Positions 1 through 8,631 of a stretch of DNA of 37,500 nucleotides are shown here, in pieces. The stretch spans positions 18,229 to 55,728 of the forward strand of contig PXPH01000060.1 in the NCBI GenBank assembly GCA_003021615.1. The letters run 5' to 3'. Position 1 is the first letter of the stretch. Every line of letters begins with the position of its first letter. Origin of the DNA: Actinobacteria bacterium QS_8_72_14. Lineage in GTDB: Bacteria > Actinomycetota > Nitriliruptoria > Euzebyales > Egibacteraceae. Under the pieces are notes generated by a model. That model made no database searches. It had not been told where the DNA came from and worked only from the letters and a program-made list of their open reading frames with translations. The position numbers were made by a program, and so were the translations under genes.

Positions 1-753
1 GAAACCGCCGCGGCGCTCCAGCAGCACCAGTCCGGCCCCGAAGCCCAGCAGCGCCCCCGCCGAGCGCGCCACCGGCGCCAGGCTCTCCGGCCTGAGCGGC
101 GTGCCCGGGGCCACCGTCTGGGCCCGCGCCAGCCAGCTCGCCGCCGGTGGCCCCGCCCACGGGCTGAGCTGGGCGGCGACGCCCACAGCCACAACCGCCA
201 GCGACGCGCCGGCTGCCACCAGCAGCTGCGTGGCCGCGCGCCGGCGCGCCAGCCACCCGGTCAGTGGCGCCTCCAGGCGCAGCGCCGCCGCCAATAACCC
301 CACCCCCAGCACCAAGCCCCCCAGGGTGTCCACGGGCGCATGGACCCCCAGCTGCCATCGCGACACGCCGATCGCCACCACGAGCCCCGCCGCGGCCAGC
401 CACACGCCGCGCCGGGAGCTCACCGCGGCCAAACGCCCCCACCCCGCCGCGGCGTTCTGGGCGTGGCCCGACGGCAATCCGTAACTCGCCTCGGCGGCGT
501 GGGCGGTGACCTCGCCGGCGACCCAGTAGGGCCGCGGCGAGCCGCTCGCCAGCTTGGCCGCGGCGTTCGTGCCCGACGACACCAGCAGCAGCACCGCCAG
601 GCGTGCGCCCACCGAGGGCGACACCGTCCAGTAGACCGCCGCCACCGCCAGCTCGAAGAAGCCGACGTCGCCCAGCCGGCTCAACGCGGCCATGACCGGC
701 GTGAGCCACGGCAGGCTCTTTTGGAGCCACGCGATCAGGTCGACGCCGAGCAT
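1..753 (-). CDS. PAP2-family membrane phosphatase, 3' end outside window
   Basis: This is a reading frame of 251 codons running off the left edge. It encodes a multi-pass membrane protein of the PAP2 (type 2 phosphatidic acid phosphatase) superfamily, whose members remove phosphate from lipid phosphates at the membrane. Two diagnostic motifs are visible. LPSGHAQNA supplies the first catalytic histidine, and SRWQLGVHAPVDTLGG matches the SRxxxxxHxxxD motif. An upstream segment with SGSPRPYW resembles the first, phosphate-binding motif. Hydrophobic segments lie before, between and after the motifs. The start is the ATG at 753, followed by a short amphipathic N-terminus. The real substrate (undecaprenyl pyrophosphate, phosphatidate or another lipid) cannot be told from sequence. 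It is transcribed away from the small gene at 895. Confidence 0.85.
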   Translation of the reverse strand, partial: MLGVDLIAWLQKSLPWLTPVMAALSRLGDVGFFELAVAAVYWTVSPSVGARLAVLLLVSSGTNAAAKLASGSPRPYWVAGEVTAHAAEASYGLPSGHAQNAAAGWGRLAAVSSRRGVWLAAAGLVVAIGVSRWQLGVHAPVDTLGGLVLGVGLLAAALRLEAPLTGWLARRRAATQLLVAAGASLAVVAVGVAAQLSPWAGPPAASWLARAQTVAPGTPLRPESLAPVARSAGALLGFGAGLVLLERRGGF

Positions 754-894
754 GACGCGCTCGCCCTCGCAGGCCGGGGGCGTGTGCGCGCGGCCGTGCG
801 CGCGCGGCGGGAGCCGGCCGGCGCCCGCGCCGCCGCAGGCTAGGCCATTTGCCGCCACCGGCCCGGGCGCCGGCGCCGCCAGCGGTCACGCGGC

Positions 895-1263
895 GTGCGA
901 CACTGCCCGTCGATGCTGGCCGAGCCGGGCATGGAGGGGCTGTCGTGGCGCGAGCGCGTCACCGTCAAGCGCGCCATCGCCCGCGGTCGGCGCCTGCGCG
1001 ATCCCCGCCTGGTGGATGGCTTGGCCCAGCTCGCCCGCTGGCACCGCGACCGCAGCCTGCTGGCGTCGGTGCGGTGGATGACCCTGGCCCTGCCCCCGGC
1101 GCTGGTGGTGGGCGTGCTGCTGGGCCCGCGGGTGGGGGCCGATCCGCTCAACGTGGTGCTGGCGGTGGTGCTCGGCGCGACGATCTCCGAGCTGGGCATC
1201 AACCGGCGTGTGCGCCGGCGCCAAGCCCGCCACGCCCTGCAGCGTCACGGGCTCGACGCGTGA
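895..1263 (+). CDS. Small basic membrane protein of unknown function
   Basis: This is an unrecognised protein of about 122 residues. The first half is basic and hydrophilic (WRERVTVKRAIARGRR, then RLRDPRLVDGL). The second half has two hydrophobic segments, roughly residues 60-82 and 88-104, and ends in an arginine-rich tail. That layout fits a small integral membrane protein with its N-terminus in the cytoplasm. Coding potential is supported by consistent G/C third positions and by lying between a divergent gene and the gcvP promoter. The start is uncertain: GTG at 895, ATG at 913 and ATG at 931 are in frame and none has a strong Shine-Dalgarno sequence. No function is assigned. Confidence 0.55.
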   Translation: MRHCPSMLAEPGMEGLSWRERVTVKRAIARGRRLRDPRLVDGLAQLARWHRDRSLLASVRWMTLALPPALVVGVLLGPRVGADPLNVVLAVVLGATISELGINRRVRRRQARHALQRHGLDA

Positions 1264-1294
1264 CCCCGCCCCCGCCGGTCGCTGTGCCCCACGG

Positions 1295-1323
1295 TTGAGG
1301 TTTTCTGCCCGCCCCGATAGTGT
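1295..1323 (+). promoter_or_regulatory. Probable housekeeping promoter for riboswitch-gcvP
   Basis: A TTGAGG hexamer at 1295-1300 and a TAGTGT hexamer at 1318-1323 are separated by 17 bases. They lie about 20 bases ahead of the first aptamer helix. Spacing and position fit a sigma-70-type promoter that starts transcription just before the riboswitch. Nearby TAGCTT (1323-1328) could be an alternative -10. This is inferred from pattern only. Confidence 0.5.
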
Positions 1324-1340
1324 AGCTTCGGGCTGTCGAT

Positions 1341-1530
1341 GCCTCGCGGGAGAGTCTCCGGTGCGACCGGAGCGCCGAAGGAGCAACCCGCCCCGGGGAA
1401 TCTCTCAGGCACCCGTACCGCGAGGTGAAGGCCACTCTGGAGATCCCCGCGGCCCCAGCCGGCCAGCGGGAACCGAAGGGGCAAGCCGGCGCGTGCCGGT
1501 CGAACTCTCAGGTTCTGTGACAGAGGCCGG
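1341..1530 (+). promoter_or_regulatory. Tandem glycine riboswitch (gcvT motif)
   Basis: Two consecutive glycine aptamers are recognisable. The first is closed by an 8-base-pair helix, 1342-1349 (CCTCGCGG) with 1418-1425 (CCGCGAGG). It contains the conserved core GCCGAAGGAGCAA near 1374 and the CTCTCAGGCA segment near 1402. The second is closed by CTCTG at 1435-1439 with CAGAG at 1521-1525. It contains AACCGAAGGGGCAAGCC near 1471 and AACTCTCAGG near 1503. A short linker (GTGAAGG) joins them, as in known tandem glycine riboswitches. These sense glycine and typically turn on glycine cleavage genes, which fits gcvP starting about 50 bases downstream. I see no clear intrinsic terminator between the second aptamer and the start codon, so control of translation initiation is possible. 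Confidence 0.95.
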
Positions 1531-1581
1531 GGCGGACCACCACAGGTGGCTGCGCCCAGGACCCTGTCAGGAGCCAACCCG

Positions 1582-4440
1582 ATGGATCGCACGCCCCACC
1601 TCGCCGCTCGCTTCAGCGACCGCCACATCGGGCTATCGCCCCAGGACCAGCAGGCGATGCTCGAGGAGCTTGGCTATCACACCGTCGACGCCCTGCTCGA
1701 CGACACCCTGCCCAAGCAGATCCGCGGCGACCGCGACCTGGCGCTTCCCCCGGCGCGCTCCGAGGACGAGGTCCAGCGCGCCCTAGCCGACCTGGCGAAC
1801 CGCAATCAGCCCATGACGCCGCTGATCGGCATGGGCTATCACGACACGATCACCCCGCCAGTGATCCGCCGCAACCTGCTGGAGAACCCGGCGTGGTACA
1901 CCGCCTACACGCCGTATCAGCCCGAGATCTCCCAGGGCCGCCTGGAGGGGCTGCTGACCTTCCAGACCATGGTCTGCGACCTCACCGGCATGGGGCTGGC
2001 CAACGCGTCGCTGCTGGACGAGGGAACCGCCGCCGCAGAGGGGATGACGCTGGTCCACCGGGTGCAGCGCCGCACGGGGTCCAGGTTCGTCGTCGACGCC
2101 GACACCCATCCCCAGACGATCGACGTCGTCACCACACGCGCGGCCGCTCAAGGCCTCGAGGTGGTCGTGGGCGATCCCGTGGCGCTGCTCGACGACGACA
2201 CCTTCGGCGTGCTGCTGTCCTATCCCCGCTCGTGTGGCGAGATCGCCGACCTGGGCTCGCTGGTCGACGCCGCCCACCGCGCCGGGGCGCTGGCGGTCGT
2301 CGCCGCCGACCCCCTCGCGCTGACCGTGTTGAGCTCGCCGGGCGCGCAGGGCGCCGACGTGGTGGTGGGCTCCACCCAGCGCTTCGGCGTCCCCCTGTGG
2401 TTCGGCGGTCCCCACGCCGGCTTCATCGCCACCCACACCACCCACCGCCGCGCCCTGCCGGGCCGGCTGGTGGGCGTGTCGCTGGACCATCACGGCCAGC
2501 CGGCGCTGCGCCTGGCGCTGCAGACCCGCGAGCAACACATCCGCCGCGACCGCGCCACCAGCAATGTGTGCACGGCGCAGTCGCTGCCGGCGATCGCCGC
2601 GGCCATGTACGCCGTCTATCACGGCCCCGAAGGGCTCACGGCCATCGCCGAGCGCGTCCACGGCCACGCCGCGCGCCTGGCCGACGCCCTGGAGGCGGCC
2701 GGCGTGACGGTGCGCCACGCCGCATTGTTCGACACCGTCACCGCCCGGGTGCCCGGCCGCGCCGAGGCGGTGCTTGCTGCCGCCCGCGATCGCGGGCTGA
2801 ACCTGCGCCGGGTCGACGACGACACCGTGGGCGTCACCCTCGACGAGACCACCGACGACGCCGTCATCGCCGGCGTGCTGACCGCGTTCGGCGCCGAGCA
2901 TGGCGATCCGGGCCCGGGCCGGGCCTCGCCGCGGCTGCCCGAGGCGCTGCGGCGCACCGAGGGGCTGCTGACCGCCGAGGTGTTCCACGCCCATCGCTCG
3001 GAAACGGCCATGATGCGCGAGCTGCGGCGCCTGGCCGACAAGGACCTGGCGCTGGACCGCACGATGATCCCGCTGGGCTCGTGCACCATGAAGCTCAACG
3101 CCGCCGCGGAGATGGAGCCCATCTCCTGGTCCGGCTTCGCCGGGATGCACCCGTTTGCGCCGTTGGAGCAGGCCCAGGGCTATCGCCAGCTCATCGCCGA
3201 TCTGCAAGACTGGCTGGCCGAGATTACCGGCTACGACACCGTGAGCCTGCAGCCCAACGCCGGGGCACAGGGCGAGTTCGCCGGCCTGCTGGCGATCCGC
3301 CGCTATCACGCCGACCGCGGACAGAGCGAGCGCGACGTGTGCCTCATCCCCGACTCGGCCCACGGCACCAACGCCGCCAGCGCGGCCATGGTCGGCTATC
3401 GCATCGTGGTGGTGGGCTGCGACGACGGCGGCAACATCGACCTCGACGACGTCCGCGCCAAGCTCGAGACCCACGGAGAGCGCCTCGCGGCGGTCATGGT
3501 CACCTACCCATCCACGCACGGGGTCTTCGAGGAGACCATCACCGATCTGTGTGAGCTGGTCCACGCCGCCGGCGGCCAGGTCTACCTCGACGGCGCCAAC
3601 CTCAACGCGATGGTGGGTCTGGCCTGGCCCGGCAAGTTCGGCGCCGACATCAGCCACCTCAATCTGCACAAGACGTTCTGCATCCCCCACGGCGGCGGGG
3701 GCCCCGGCGTCGGGCCGGTGGCCGCGCGCGAGCACCTGGCGCCCTACCTGCCGTCGAGCCCGGTCGTTGCCGAGGCCGGGCCGCGGCCGGGGGTGGGGGC
3801 CATATCCGCGACCCCCTGGGGCTCGGCGGGCATCCTGCCGATCTCCTGGGCCTACATCGCCCTGATGGGCGGCGAGGGGCTCACCCGCGCGTCCCAGGCG
3901 GCGATCCTCTCGGCCAACTACGTCACCCACCGCCTGGGCGGGGCCTATTCGATCCTGTACACCGGCGCCGCGGGCACCGCGGCCCACGAAGCGATCGTGG
4001 ACCTGCGGCCGGTCACCGACGCGACCGGGGTAACCGCCGAGGACGTCGCCAAGCGCCTCATCGACCACGGCATTCACGCGCCGACCATGTCCTTTCCCGT
4101 GGCGGGCACGCTCATGGTCGAGCCCACCGAGTCCGAGCCCAAGGCCGAGCTCGACCGCTTCTGCGACGCGATGCTGGCCATCCGCGGCGAGATCGACCAG
4201 GTTGCCCGCGGCGAGGTCGCCCTGGAGGCCAGCCCGCTGCGTCGCGCGCCCCACACCGCCGAGGACGTCCTCGACGACGACTGGGACCGTCCCTACGGCC
4301 GGGCCGAGGCCGCCCATCCCGCCGGGGTGCGCCAGCGCGACGCCAAGTACTGGCCCCCGGTGGGGCGCATCGACAATGCCTACGGCGACCGCCATCTCAT
4401 GTGCTCGTGCCCGGACCTGGAGGCCCTCGCGGAAGGCTGA
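1582..4440 (+). CDS. gcvP: Glycine dehydrogenase (decarboxylating), P-protein
   Basis: The gene encodes a full-length single-chain P-protein of 952 residues. It catalyses the first step of the glycine cleavage system: PLP-dependent decarboxylation of glycine, with transfer of the aminomethyl group to lipoylated GcvH. The N-terminus [20 protein letters not shown] and the IGMGYHDT segment are typical. The PLP lysine is residue 697 in [15 protein letters not shown]. Both halves of the pseudo-duplicated fold are present and no internal gap was noticed. The start is ATG at 1582, with GGAG eight bases before it. A longer frame opening at a GTG at 1546 lacks a ribosome site and would overlap the riboswitch region. 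It lies just downstream of the tandem glycine riboswitch, which should control it. gcvH is about 6 kb away on the other strand and gcvT is not in the window. Confidence 0.98.
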   Translation: MDRTPHLAARFSDRHIGLSPQDQQAMLEELGYHTVDALLDDTLPKQIRGDRDLALPPARSEDEVQRALADLANRNQPMTPLIGMGYHDTITPPVIRRNLLENPAWYTAYTPYQPEISQGRLEGLLTFQTMVCDLTGMGLANASLLDEGTAAAEGMTLVHRVQRRTGSRFVVDADTHPQTIDVVTTRAAAQGLEVVVGDPVALLDDDTFGVLLSYPRSCGEIADLGSLVDAAHRAGALAVVAADPLALTVLSSPGAQGADVVVGSTQRFGVPLWFGGPHAGFIATHTTHRRALPGRLVGVSLDHHGQPALRLALQTREQHIRRDRATSNVCTAQSLPAIAAAMYAVYHGPEGLTAIAERVHGHAARLADALEAAGVTVRHAALFDTVTARVPGRAEAVLAAARDRGLNLRRVDDDTVGVTLDETTDDAVIAGVLTAFGAEHGDPGPGRASPRLPEALRRTEGLLTAEVFHAHRSETAMMRELRRLADKDLALDRTMIPLGSCTMKLNAAAEMEPISWSGFAGMHPFAPLEQAQGYRQLIADLQDWLAEITGYDTVSLQPNAGAQGEFAGLLAIRRYHADRGQSERDVCLIPDSAHGTNAASAAMVGYRIVVVGCDDGGNIDLDDVRAKLETHGERLAAVMVTYPSTHGVFEETITDLCELVHAAGGQVYLDGANLNAMVGLAWPGKFGADISHLNLHKTFCIPHGGGGPGVGPVAAREHLAPYLPSSPVVAEAGPRPGVGAISATPWGSAGILPISWAYIALMGGEGLTRASQAAILSANYVTHRLGGAYSILYTGAAGTAAHEAIVDLRPVTDATGVTAEDVAKRLIDHGIHAPTMSFPVAGTLMVEPTESEPKAELDRFCDAMLAIRGEIDQVARGEVALEASPLRRAPHTAEDVLDDDWDRPYGRAEAAHPAGVRQRDAKYWPPVGRIDNAYGDRHLMCSCPDLEALAEG

Positions 4441-4529
4441 CGCCCCGCGGTCACGTGGGCTGGTGGCGCCGCAGCAGCCAGGTGGTGGCCACCAGCCCGG
4501 CGGCCACGAATCCCGCCAGCGCCGCGCTG

Positions 4530-5075
4530 CTAGCGGCGGGGGTCGCTTGCGGCGCTGACCGGCCCCTCCCACACCAGGACGTACAGCAGGCCCCACAGCA
4601 GCGCGCGCTCCAGCCACAGCCCGGCGGCGAGAAACACCGCCCCGTAGGCCAGGGCGGTGGCGGCCCCCGTCGCCGCCGTCACCGCCCCCGACACCGCCCC
4701 GAGGCCGGCCACCAGGGCCGCGAGCGCGATCGGTACCATCACCGCCGGTACGGCGATCGTGCCCACGGCCCCCAGCGCGCCGACCGCCAGCTGCCAGCGT
4801 GGCACCGGGCGAAGCCACAAATACACTAGGCTGCCGTCAGCGTCCAAATCCCCCAGCGCCGACGCGGCGACCACCAGGGTCAGCAACGGCACCAGCAGGT
4901 CCACCCCCACCCGGTTGAGCACCGGCTCGGCGTCACCGCCGCTTGCGGCGACCGCCCATGTGAGCGCGACCAACACGACGCCGCCGGCCGCCAGGGCCAC
5001 CAGGCGGGCGCGCGACAGTTGGGTGCGGCCCACCAGCCACCACACCGCTGCGATGGCGCGGACGCCGCCGCTCAC
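4530..5075 (-). CDS. ABC transporter permease, C-terminus apparently frameshifted
   Basis: This encodes a hydrophobic protein of about 180 residues resembling ABC-2 type export permeases. It has a basic N-terminus, a first membrane segment (LVALAAGGVVLVALTWAVAA), a periplasm-facing stretch with the typical DGSLVYLWLRPVPR region, then further membrane helices. GTG at 5075 overlaps the stop of the ATPase gene as GTGA; an in-frame GTG at 5078 is an alternative. The frame stops at 4530 soon after LYVLVWEGP. In another frame, ending at a TGA at 4451-4453, the sequence continues as a convincing last helix and basic tail (SAALAGFVAAGLVATTW, then LLRRHQPT). A frameshift, probably with loss of the usual loop after the WEG motif, therefore lies near 4545-4565. 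The substrate is unknown. Confidence 0.75.
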   Translation of the reverse strand: MSGGVRAIAAVWWLVGRTQLSRARLVALAAGGVVLVALTWAVAASGGDAEPVLNRVGVDLLVPLLTLVVAASALGDLDADGSLVYLWLRPVPRWQLAVGALGAVGTIAVPAVMVPIALAALVAGLGAVSGAVTAATGAATALAYGAVFLAAGLWLERALLWGLLYVLVWEGPVSAASDPRR

Positions 5076-6028
5076 CACGCGCCCCCTTGCGCCCCGCGCC
5101 CGCGCTCGATCGCGTAGCGAAACACGCTCTCGAGGTCGTCGTCGAGAGGGACGACCTCGCGCAGCCGCGCGTTTTCGCTGGCCGCCACCGAGGCGATGCC
5201 GGCACGGAACGCAGCGATCTCGCCGGTCTCGACCTCAAGAGCGTTGTCGCCGATGAGGCGCACGCCCTCGGCCTGGCCCGTGCGCACCAGCGCCGCCGCG
5301 AGCGCCGCCGGGGCGTCGGTGGCCACCCGCAGGCGGTGGGTTCGATCGTCCATCAGCGCGCGAATCGCCGCCAGCTCGCCTTCCGCGACCACCCGGCCCC
5401 CCAGCAGCACGACGAGCCGGTCGGCCAAGGGCTCCACCTCGGCCAGCACGTGGCTGGACACCAGCACCGTGCGCCCGTCGTCGCCCAACTGGCGGAACAG
5501 ACCGGCCAGGCGGTGGCGCTGGGCGGGATCCAGCCCGGTCAGCGGCTCGTCGAGCACCAGCACGGCCGGCTGGTGCACCAGCGCCTGGGCGATGGTGGCC
5601 CGCTGGCGCATCCCCTTGGAGTAGGCCCGCAGCGGGCGGGGATCGCTGGGGTCGAGATCCACCGCGGCCAGCGCGCGCTCGGCGGCCGCGCCCGGCTCGG
5701 CGAGCCCGTGCAGCACCCCGGCCGAGCGGACGAATTGCCGCGCGGTCAGCGGCTCGAGCAGCCCCGCCGGCTCGCCCACGTACCCGATCATCGCCGCGGC
5801 CGCGACGTCGCGCCGTGGGTCGCGCCCATCCACCAGCGCTCGACCGGCCGACGGGCGCACGAGGCCACACAGCATCCGCACCAGCGTGGTCTTGCCCGCG
5901 CCGTTGGGGCCCAGCAGGGCTGTCACGCCCGGTCCGATGGCCACCGAGACGTCCGCGACGGCGACCACGCTGCCAAACCACCGCGACACGCTGTGCGCGG
6001 CCACCGTCACCGCTGAGCCGGCCGGCAT
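5072..6028 (-). CDS. ABC transporter ATP-binding protein (second ATPase of operon)
   Basis: This is a 318-residue ABC ATPase of the ABC-2 exporter type. Visible are Walker A GPNGAGKTT, the signature-like YSKGMRQR, Walker B VLVLDEP followed by the D-loop GLDP, and the H-loop SSHVLAE. A C-terminal extension of about 90 residues (from TDAPAALAAALVRTG) is typical of this subfamily. ATG at 6028 overlaps the TGA of the upstream permease by one base (TGATG), and its own stop overlaps the downstream permease start, so the genes are translationally coupled. It likely powers export or membrane remodelling with the downstream permease. A longer in-frame opening up to 6574 lies over the permease gene and is not used. 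The transported substrate is not known. Confidence 0.93.
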   Translation of the reverse strand: MPAGSAVTVAAHSVSRWFGSVVAVADVSVAIGPGVTALLGPNGAGKTTLVRMLCGLVRPSAGRALVDGRDPRRDVAAAAMIGYVGEPAGLLEPLTARQFVRSAGVLHGLAEPGAAAERALAAVDLDPSDPRPLRAYSKGMRQRATIAQALVHQPAVLVLDEPLTGLDPAQRHRLAGLFRQLGDDGRTVLVSSHVLAEVEPLADRLVVLLGGRVVAEGELAAIRALMDDRTHRLRVATDAPAALAAALVRTGQAEGVRLIGDNALEVETGEIAAFRAGIASVAASENARLREVVPLDDDLESVFRYAIERGRGAQGGAW

Positions 6029-6951
6029 CAGCTGGGCCGAACCCGGTCGTGACGCCACCACGCCAGGCCCCCCAGCACCGCCAGCCACCCCAGATTGGCC
6101 GCGACCACCCTCGTCGTGGCCACACCGGCCACCTCGCCGGTCGTGCCCAGCAGCCGGTCGACCAGCTCCAGTGGCGCCGTGACGAGGCTGAGCAGAGGCA
6201 GCCATGCGGGAGCGGCCACAGCGGCGTCGAGCAGCCCCACCCCGATGTTCGAGCCCAGCAGCGCCGCGATCACGAGGCCACTGGCCACGGCGTGGCGATC
6301 GGTCAGGCTTGCCGCGGCCAGCCCCACGGCGGTGTAGACCCCCGCCAGCACCGCGCCGGCCGCCGCCACCCGGCCGAGTCGGGCCACCGACGCCAGCGCC
6401 CCCTCGGGGCCCAGGCCCACCAGCGCCGAGCCAGCCTCCAGCAGCAGCGCGGGGCCGAGCGTGACCGCCAACAGCACCGCGGCGACCGCCGCGGCCTTGG
6501 CCCACAGGTAGGTGGCCGGTGACAGCCCCGAGGCGAAATACAGCGTGAGCGTCCCGTGGCGCCGGTCCGGACACAGCGCCTCGGGGCCGGTCAGCGCCAC
6601 GAACACCGCCACCGCCACGGTGATGGTGGACAGCAGCGTGCGAACGTCGAGCGTGAGCAAAGCCGACAGCTCCTCGGGTACCAGCACCGCCACGCCGAGG
6701 AAGGCCACCGCCGGGATGTAGGCCAGCGCCAGAACCGCCAGCGGCACGAGCTTGGCGCGCGGCCGCCGACCCAGACCCAGCAGTCGCCGCGCCGTGTGGG
6801 TCGCAAGCGCCGCGACCGCCACTGCGACGCCGCCGCGAGGGCCGTCATAGGCCGCCACCCCGAGGTCGGCGAGGCGCGCCCGCGGCTGCGCCGCCGGGTC
6901 GCCGCCGTCCGGTGAGCCGTCGTCGCCGCGCCCGGGGTGCGCGTCGCTCAT
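6028..6951 (-). CDS. ABC transporter permease (ABC-2 type)
   Basis: This 307-residue integral membrane protein has a charged, low-complexity cytoplasmic N-terminus of about 60 residues followed by about six hydrophobic segments. The motif GPEALCPDRRHGTLTLYFA, in the loop after the second helix, matches the conserved DRRHGTLxLYF segment of actinobacterial ABC-2 permeases, in which that loop contacts the ATPase. ATG at 6951 overlaps the stop of the upstream ATPase as ATGA, and its stop overlaps the next ATPase start. It is the permease partner of the 6948-7808 ATPase by position. No substrate can be deduced. Confidence 0.88.
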   Translation of the reverse strand: MSDAHPGRGDDGSPDGGDPAAQPRARLADLGVAAYDGPRGGVAVAVAALATHTARRLLGLGRRPRAKLVPLAVLALAYIPAVAFLGVAVLVPEELSALLTLDVRTLLSTITVAVAVFVALTGPEALCPDRRHGTLTLYFASGLSPATYLWAKAAAVAAVLLAVTLGPALLLEAGSALVGLGPEGALASVARLGRVAAAGAVLAGVYTAVGLAAASLTDRHAVASGLVIAALLGSNIGVGLLDAAVAAPAWLPLLSLVTAPLELVDRLLGTTGEVAGVATTRVVAANLGWLAVLGGLAWWRHDRVRPS

Positions 6952-7808
6952 GGCCCACCCAAGGTGGCGGCATGGTAGAGGTCGGCCAGGGCGGGGGCCT
7001 CCCGCTGCACCCGGCGCAGCGACGCGCCCGTGGCGACGGCGGCGTCGCGCAGCGTGTCCAGGGCCCGGTCATCGGGGGCGTGCACACGAAGCCGCCCGGC
7101 GTGCTGGTCGTGGACGGTCAGCCCCCGGGCGGTGCAGGCGGCGGCGAGCCCGCCGGCGTCGCCGTCCACCTCGATTCGCACCTCGCCGGTGGCCTGATCG
7201 CTGCCCAGCAGGTGGTGGGCGGCCACCCGCCCGGCGCGAAGCACCACGACCGCGTCGGCGACGCGCTCGATCTCGGGCAGCAAGTGCGACGAGACGAGCA
7301 CGTCGCGCTCTAGTGGGTCGAGCCCGGCGGTCGGCTCGTCGAGCAAAACCAGATCGGGGTCGTGGACCAGGGCTTGGGCCAGCAGCGTCCGTTGCCGCTG
7401 GCCGGTGGACAGCGTGCCCAGCGGGCGTCGCGCGTCCTCGCCGAGACCGACCCACCGCAGCGTGTCCGCCGCCCGGGTGCGCGCCGCCGTAACCGGCAGC
7501 CCGTGGATTCGCGCCATGTGGACCACGAAGTCGGCCGCGGAGACATGGGGCGGCAGCACGTCGCGCTCGGGGCTGTAACCCAGCCGGGCCCGCACCGTCG
7601 GCCCGGCCGACGCGGGGTCGTGGCCCAACACCTCCAGCTGGCCCGCCTCGGGGCGCGCCAAACCCAACACCAGCGTGAGCAGGGTGGTCTTGCCCGCCCC
7701 GTTGGGGCCGAGCAAGCCCGTCACACCGGTGTCGACCTCCACGGTGAAGCCGTCGAGCGCAATCGTGTGGCCGTAGGCTTTAACGACATCGCGGGCGCGG
7801 ACACGCAC
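6948..7808 (-). CDS. ABC transporter ATP-binding protein with a short deletion
   Basis: This 286-residue ABC ATPase is the first gene of the four-gene exporter operon. Walker A GPNGAGKTT, signature LSTGQRQR, Walker B LVLLDEP, D-loop GLDP and H-loop SSHLLPEIE are all present. Compared with the ATPase at 5072-6028, about 15 residues are missing between the D-loop and the H-loop strand. Here GLDPLERD runs directly into VLVSSH, whereas the paralogue has the helix RLAGLFRQLGDDGRT in between. The reading frame is kept. The lost helix packs near the catalytic core, so the protein as written may be inactive, or the gap may be a sequence error near 7302. The GTG or ATG start at 7808 reads RVRARDVVKAYG, a normal ABC N-terminus. 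A GGA-containing ribosome site lies just upstream. Confidence 0.88.
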   Translation of the reverse strand: MRVRARDVVKAYGHTIALDGFTVEVDTGVTGLLGPNGAGKTTLLTLVLGLARPEAGQLEVLGHDPASAGPTVRARLGYSPERDVLPPHVSAADFVVHMARIHGLPVTAARTRAADTLRWVGLGEDARRPLGTLSTGQRQRTLLAQALVHDPDLVLLDEPTAGLDPLERDVLVSSHLLPEIERVADAVVVLRAGRVAAHHLLGSDQATGEVRIEVDGDAGGLAAACTARGLTVHDQHAGRLRVHAPDDRALDTLRDAAVATGASLRRVQREAPALADLYHAATLGGP

Positions 7809-7858
7809 CTGATCCTCCCGAGCACCGCACCGGCGATCCGGTCGCTGGCGCGCGGCGA

Positions 7859-8386
7859 TTAGCCGTTGGCAGCGTCGAGGTCGCTGGCGTCGACCGGGCG
7901 CGACACCGGCGGATCGGCGCGCTCAGGCTCAAGCTCGGCCACTTCGCCCTCGAGCTGGTCGATGACCGGATCGACCGCGATGGCGAACACGCCCTGGCCC
8001 TGGTGCAGCAGGTCGACGACCTCGCGCTCGTCGTTGAGGGCGTAGACGGTCTTGCCGTCACTGACCAGGGTGACGTGGCGCAGATCGAGGCCCCGGTCGC
8101 GGATGTGCTCGATGGCCGCACGGATCTTGGTCAGGCTCACTCCCGTGTCCAGCAGCCGCTTGATCACCCGCAGCTGGACGATGTCGGCGAAGCTGTACAG
8201 CCGCTGGCTTCCCGAGCCGTCCGCGTCGCGCACCGAGGCCGACACCAGGCCGCAGGTGGTCCAGTAGTCAAGTTGGCGGTAGCTGATGCCCACCAACTTG
8301 GAGACCTTGGGGGCGCGATAGCCCGAGGGGCCACCCTCTAGGCCGGGAAGTGGGATGTCACGCAAATAGCGGTTCGTGCGGCTCAT
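7859..8386 (-). CDS. MerR-family transcriptional regulator (Rv1830-like)
   Basis: This 175-residue regulator has an N-terminal MerR-type winged helix-turn-helix (APKVSKLVGISYRQLDYWT, then QRLYSFADIVQLRVIKRLLD), followed by a helical segment and a C-terminal domain with DGKTVYALND and an acidic tail. It lacks the cysteine pattern of metal-sensing MerR proteins. Gene order beside DUF151, a second MerR gene, garA and gcvH matches M. tuberculosis Rv1830, whose homologues are linked to cell-division control in mycobacteria; that role is inferred here from homology. ATG at 8386 has a GAGGAT-type ribosome site. The roughly 245 bases upstream contain DnaA-box-like repeats. Confidence 0.93.
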   Translation of the reverse strand: MSRTNRYLRDIPLPGLEGGPSGYRAPKVSKLVGISYRQLDYWTTCGLVSASVRDADGSGSQRLYSFADIVQLRVIKRLLDTGVSLTKIRAAIEHIRDRGLDLRHVTLVSDGKTVYALNDEREVVDLLHQGQGVFAIAVDPVIDQLEGEVAELEPERADPPVSRPVDASDLDAANG

Positions 8387-8506
8387 GGGCTTCGATCCTC
8401 GCCAGGCGACGCACAGGCCGTCCCATCAACGGAATTCTCGGTGGGCAACTCTACGCACCGACGCCGCCTGCCGTCAACGCCGCGCCCCACGCCAAGGTGC
8501 TCGCCG

Positions 8507-8550
8507 CCGTCCACAGGCACGGTCCACAATCTGTGCACAATGCTGTGGAG
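8507..8550. promoter_or_regulatory. Cluster of TCCACA/TGTGGA repeats resembling DnaA boxes
   Basis: Four related motifs lie within 44 bases between the DUF151 and MerR genes: CCGTCCACA (8507-8515), CGGTCCACA (8520-8528), TTGTGCACA on the minus strand (8532-8540) and TGTGGA (8544-8549). Together they form an imperfect palindrome centred on TGTGCACA. TTGTGCACA differs from the actinobacterial DnaA box TTGTCCACA at one position. The site could bind DnaA or another dyad-recognising regulator controlling the downstream MerR gene. Only the repeats themselves are observed; the binder is a guess. Confidence 0.35.
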
Positions 8551-8631
8551 GACGGGGCCCCGGCTGGAGCCCCGCGGGGTGAACCCATTCGATCGTGGCC
8601 CGCTGGCCGCCTCACCGCGGTCGGCGGCGGG

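Noticed and set aside
1783-4818. Open frame of 1011 codons opposite gcvP
   Set aside because: It is the mirror of a GC-rich coding gene; the translation is low-complexity Gly/Arg/His/Val with no family match, and gcvP is certain.
5072-6574. 500-codon ATPase frame extending upstream over the permease
   Set aside because: The first 180 codons are Gly/Arg-rich and overlap the permease; ATG at 6028 with a TGATG overlap is the real start.
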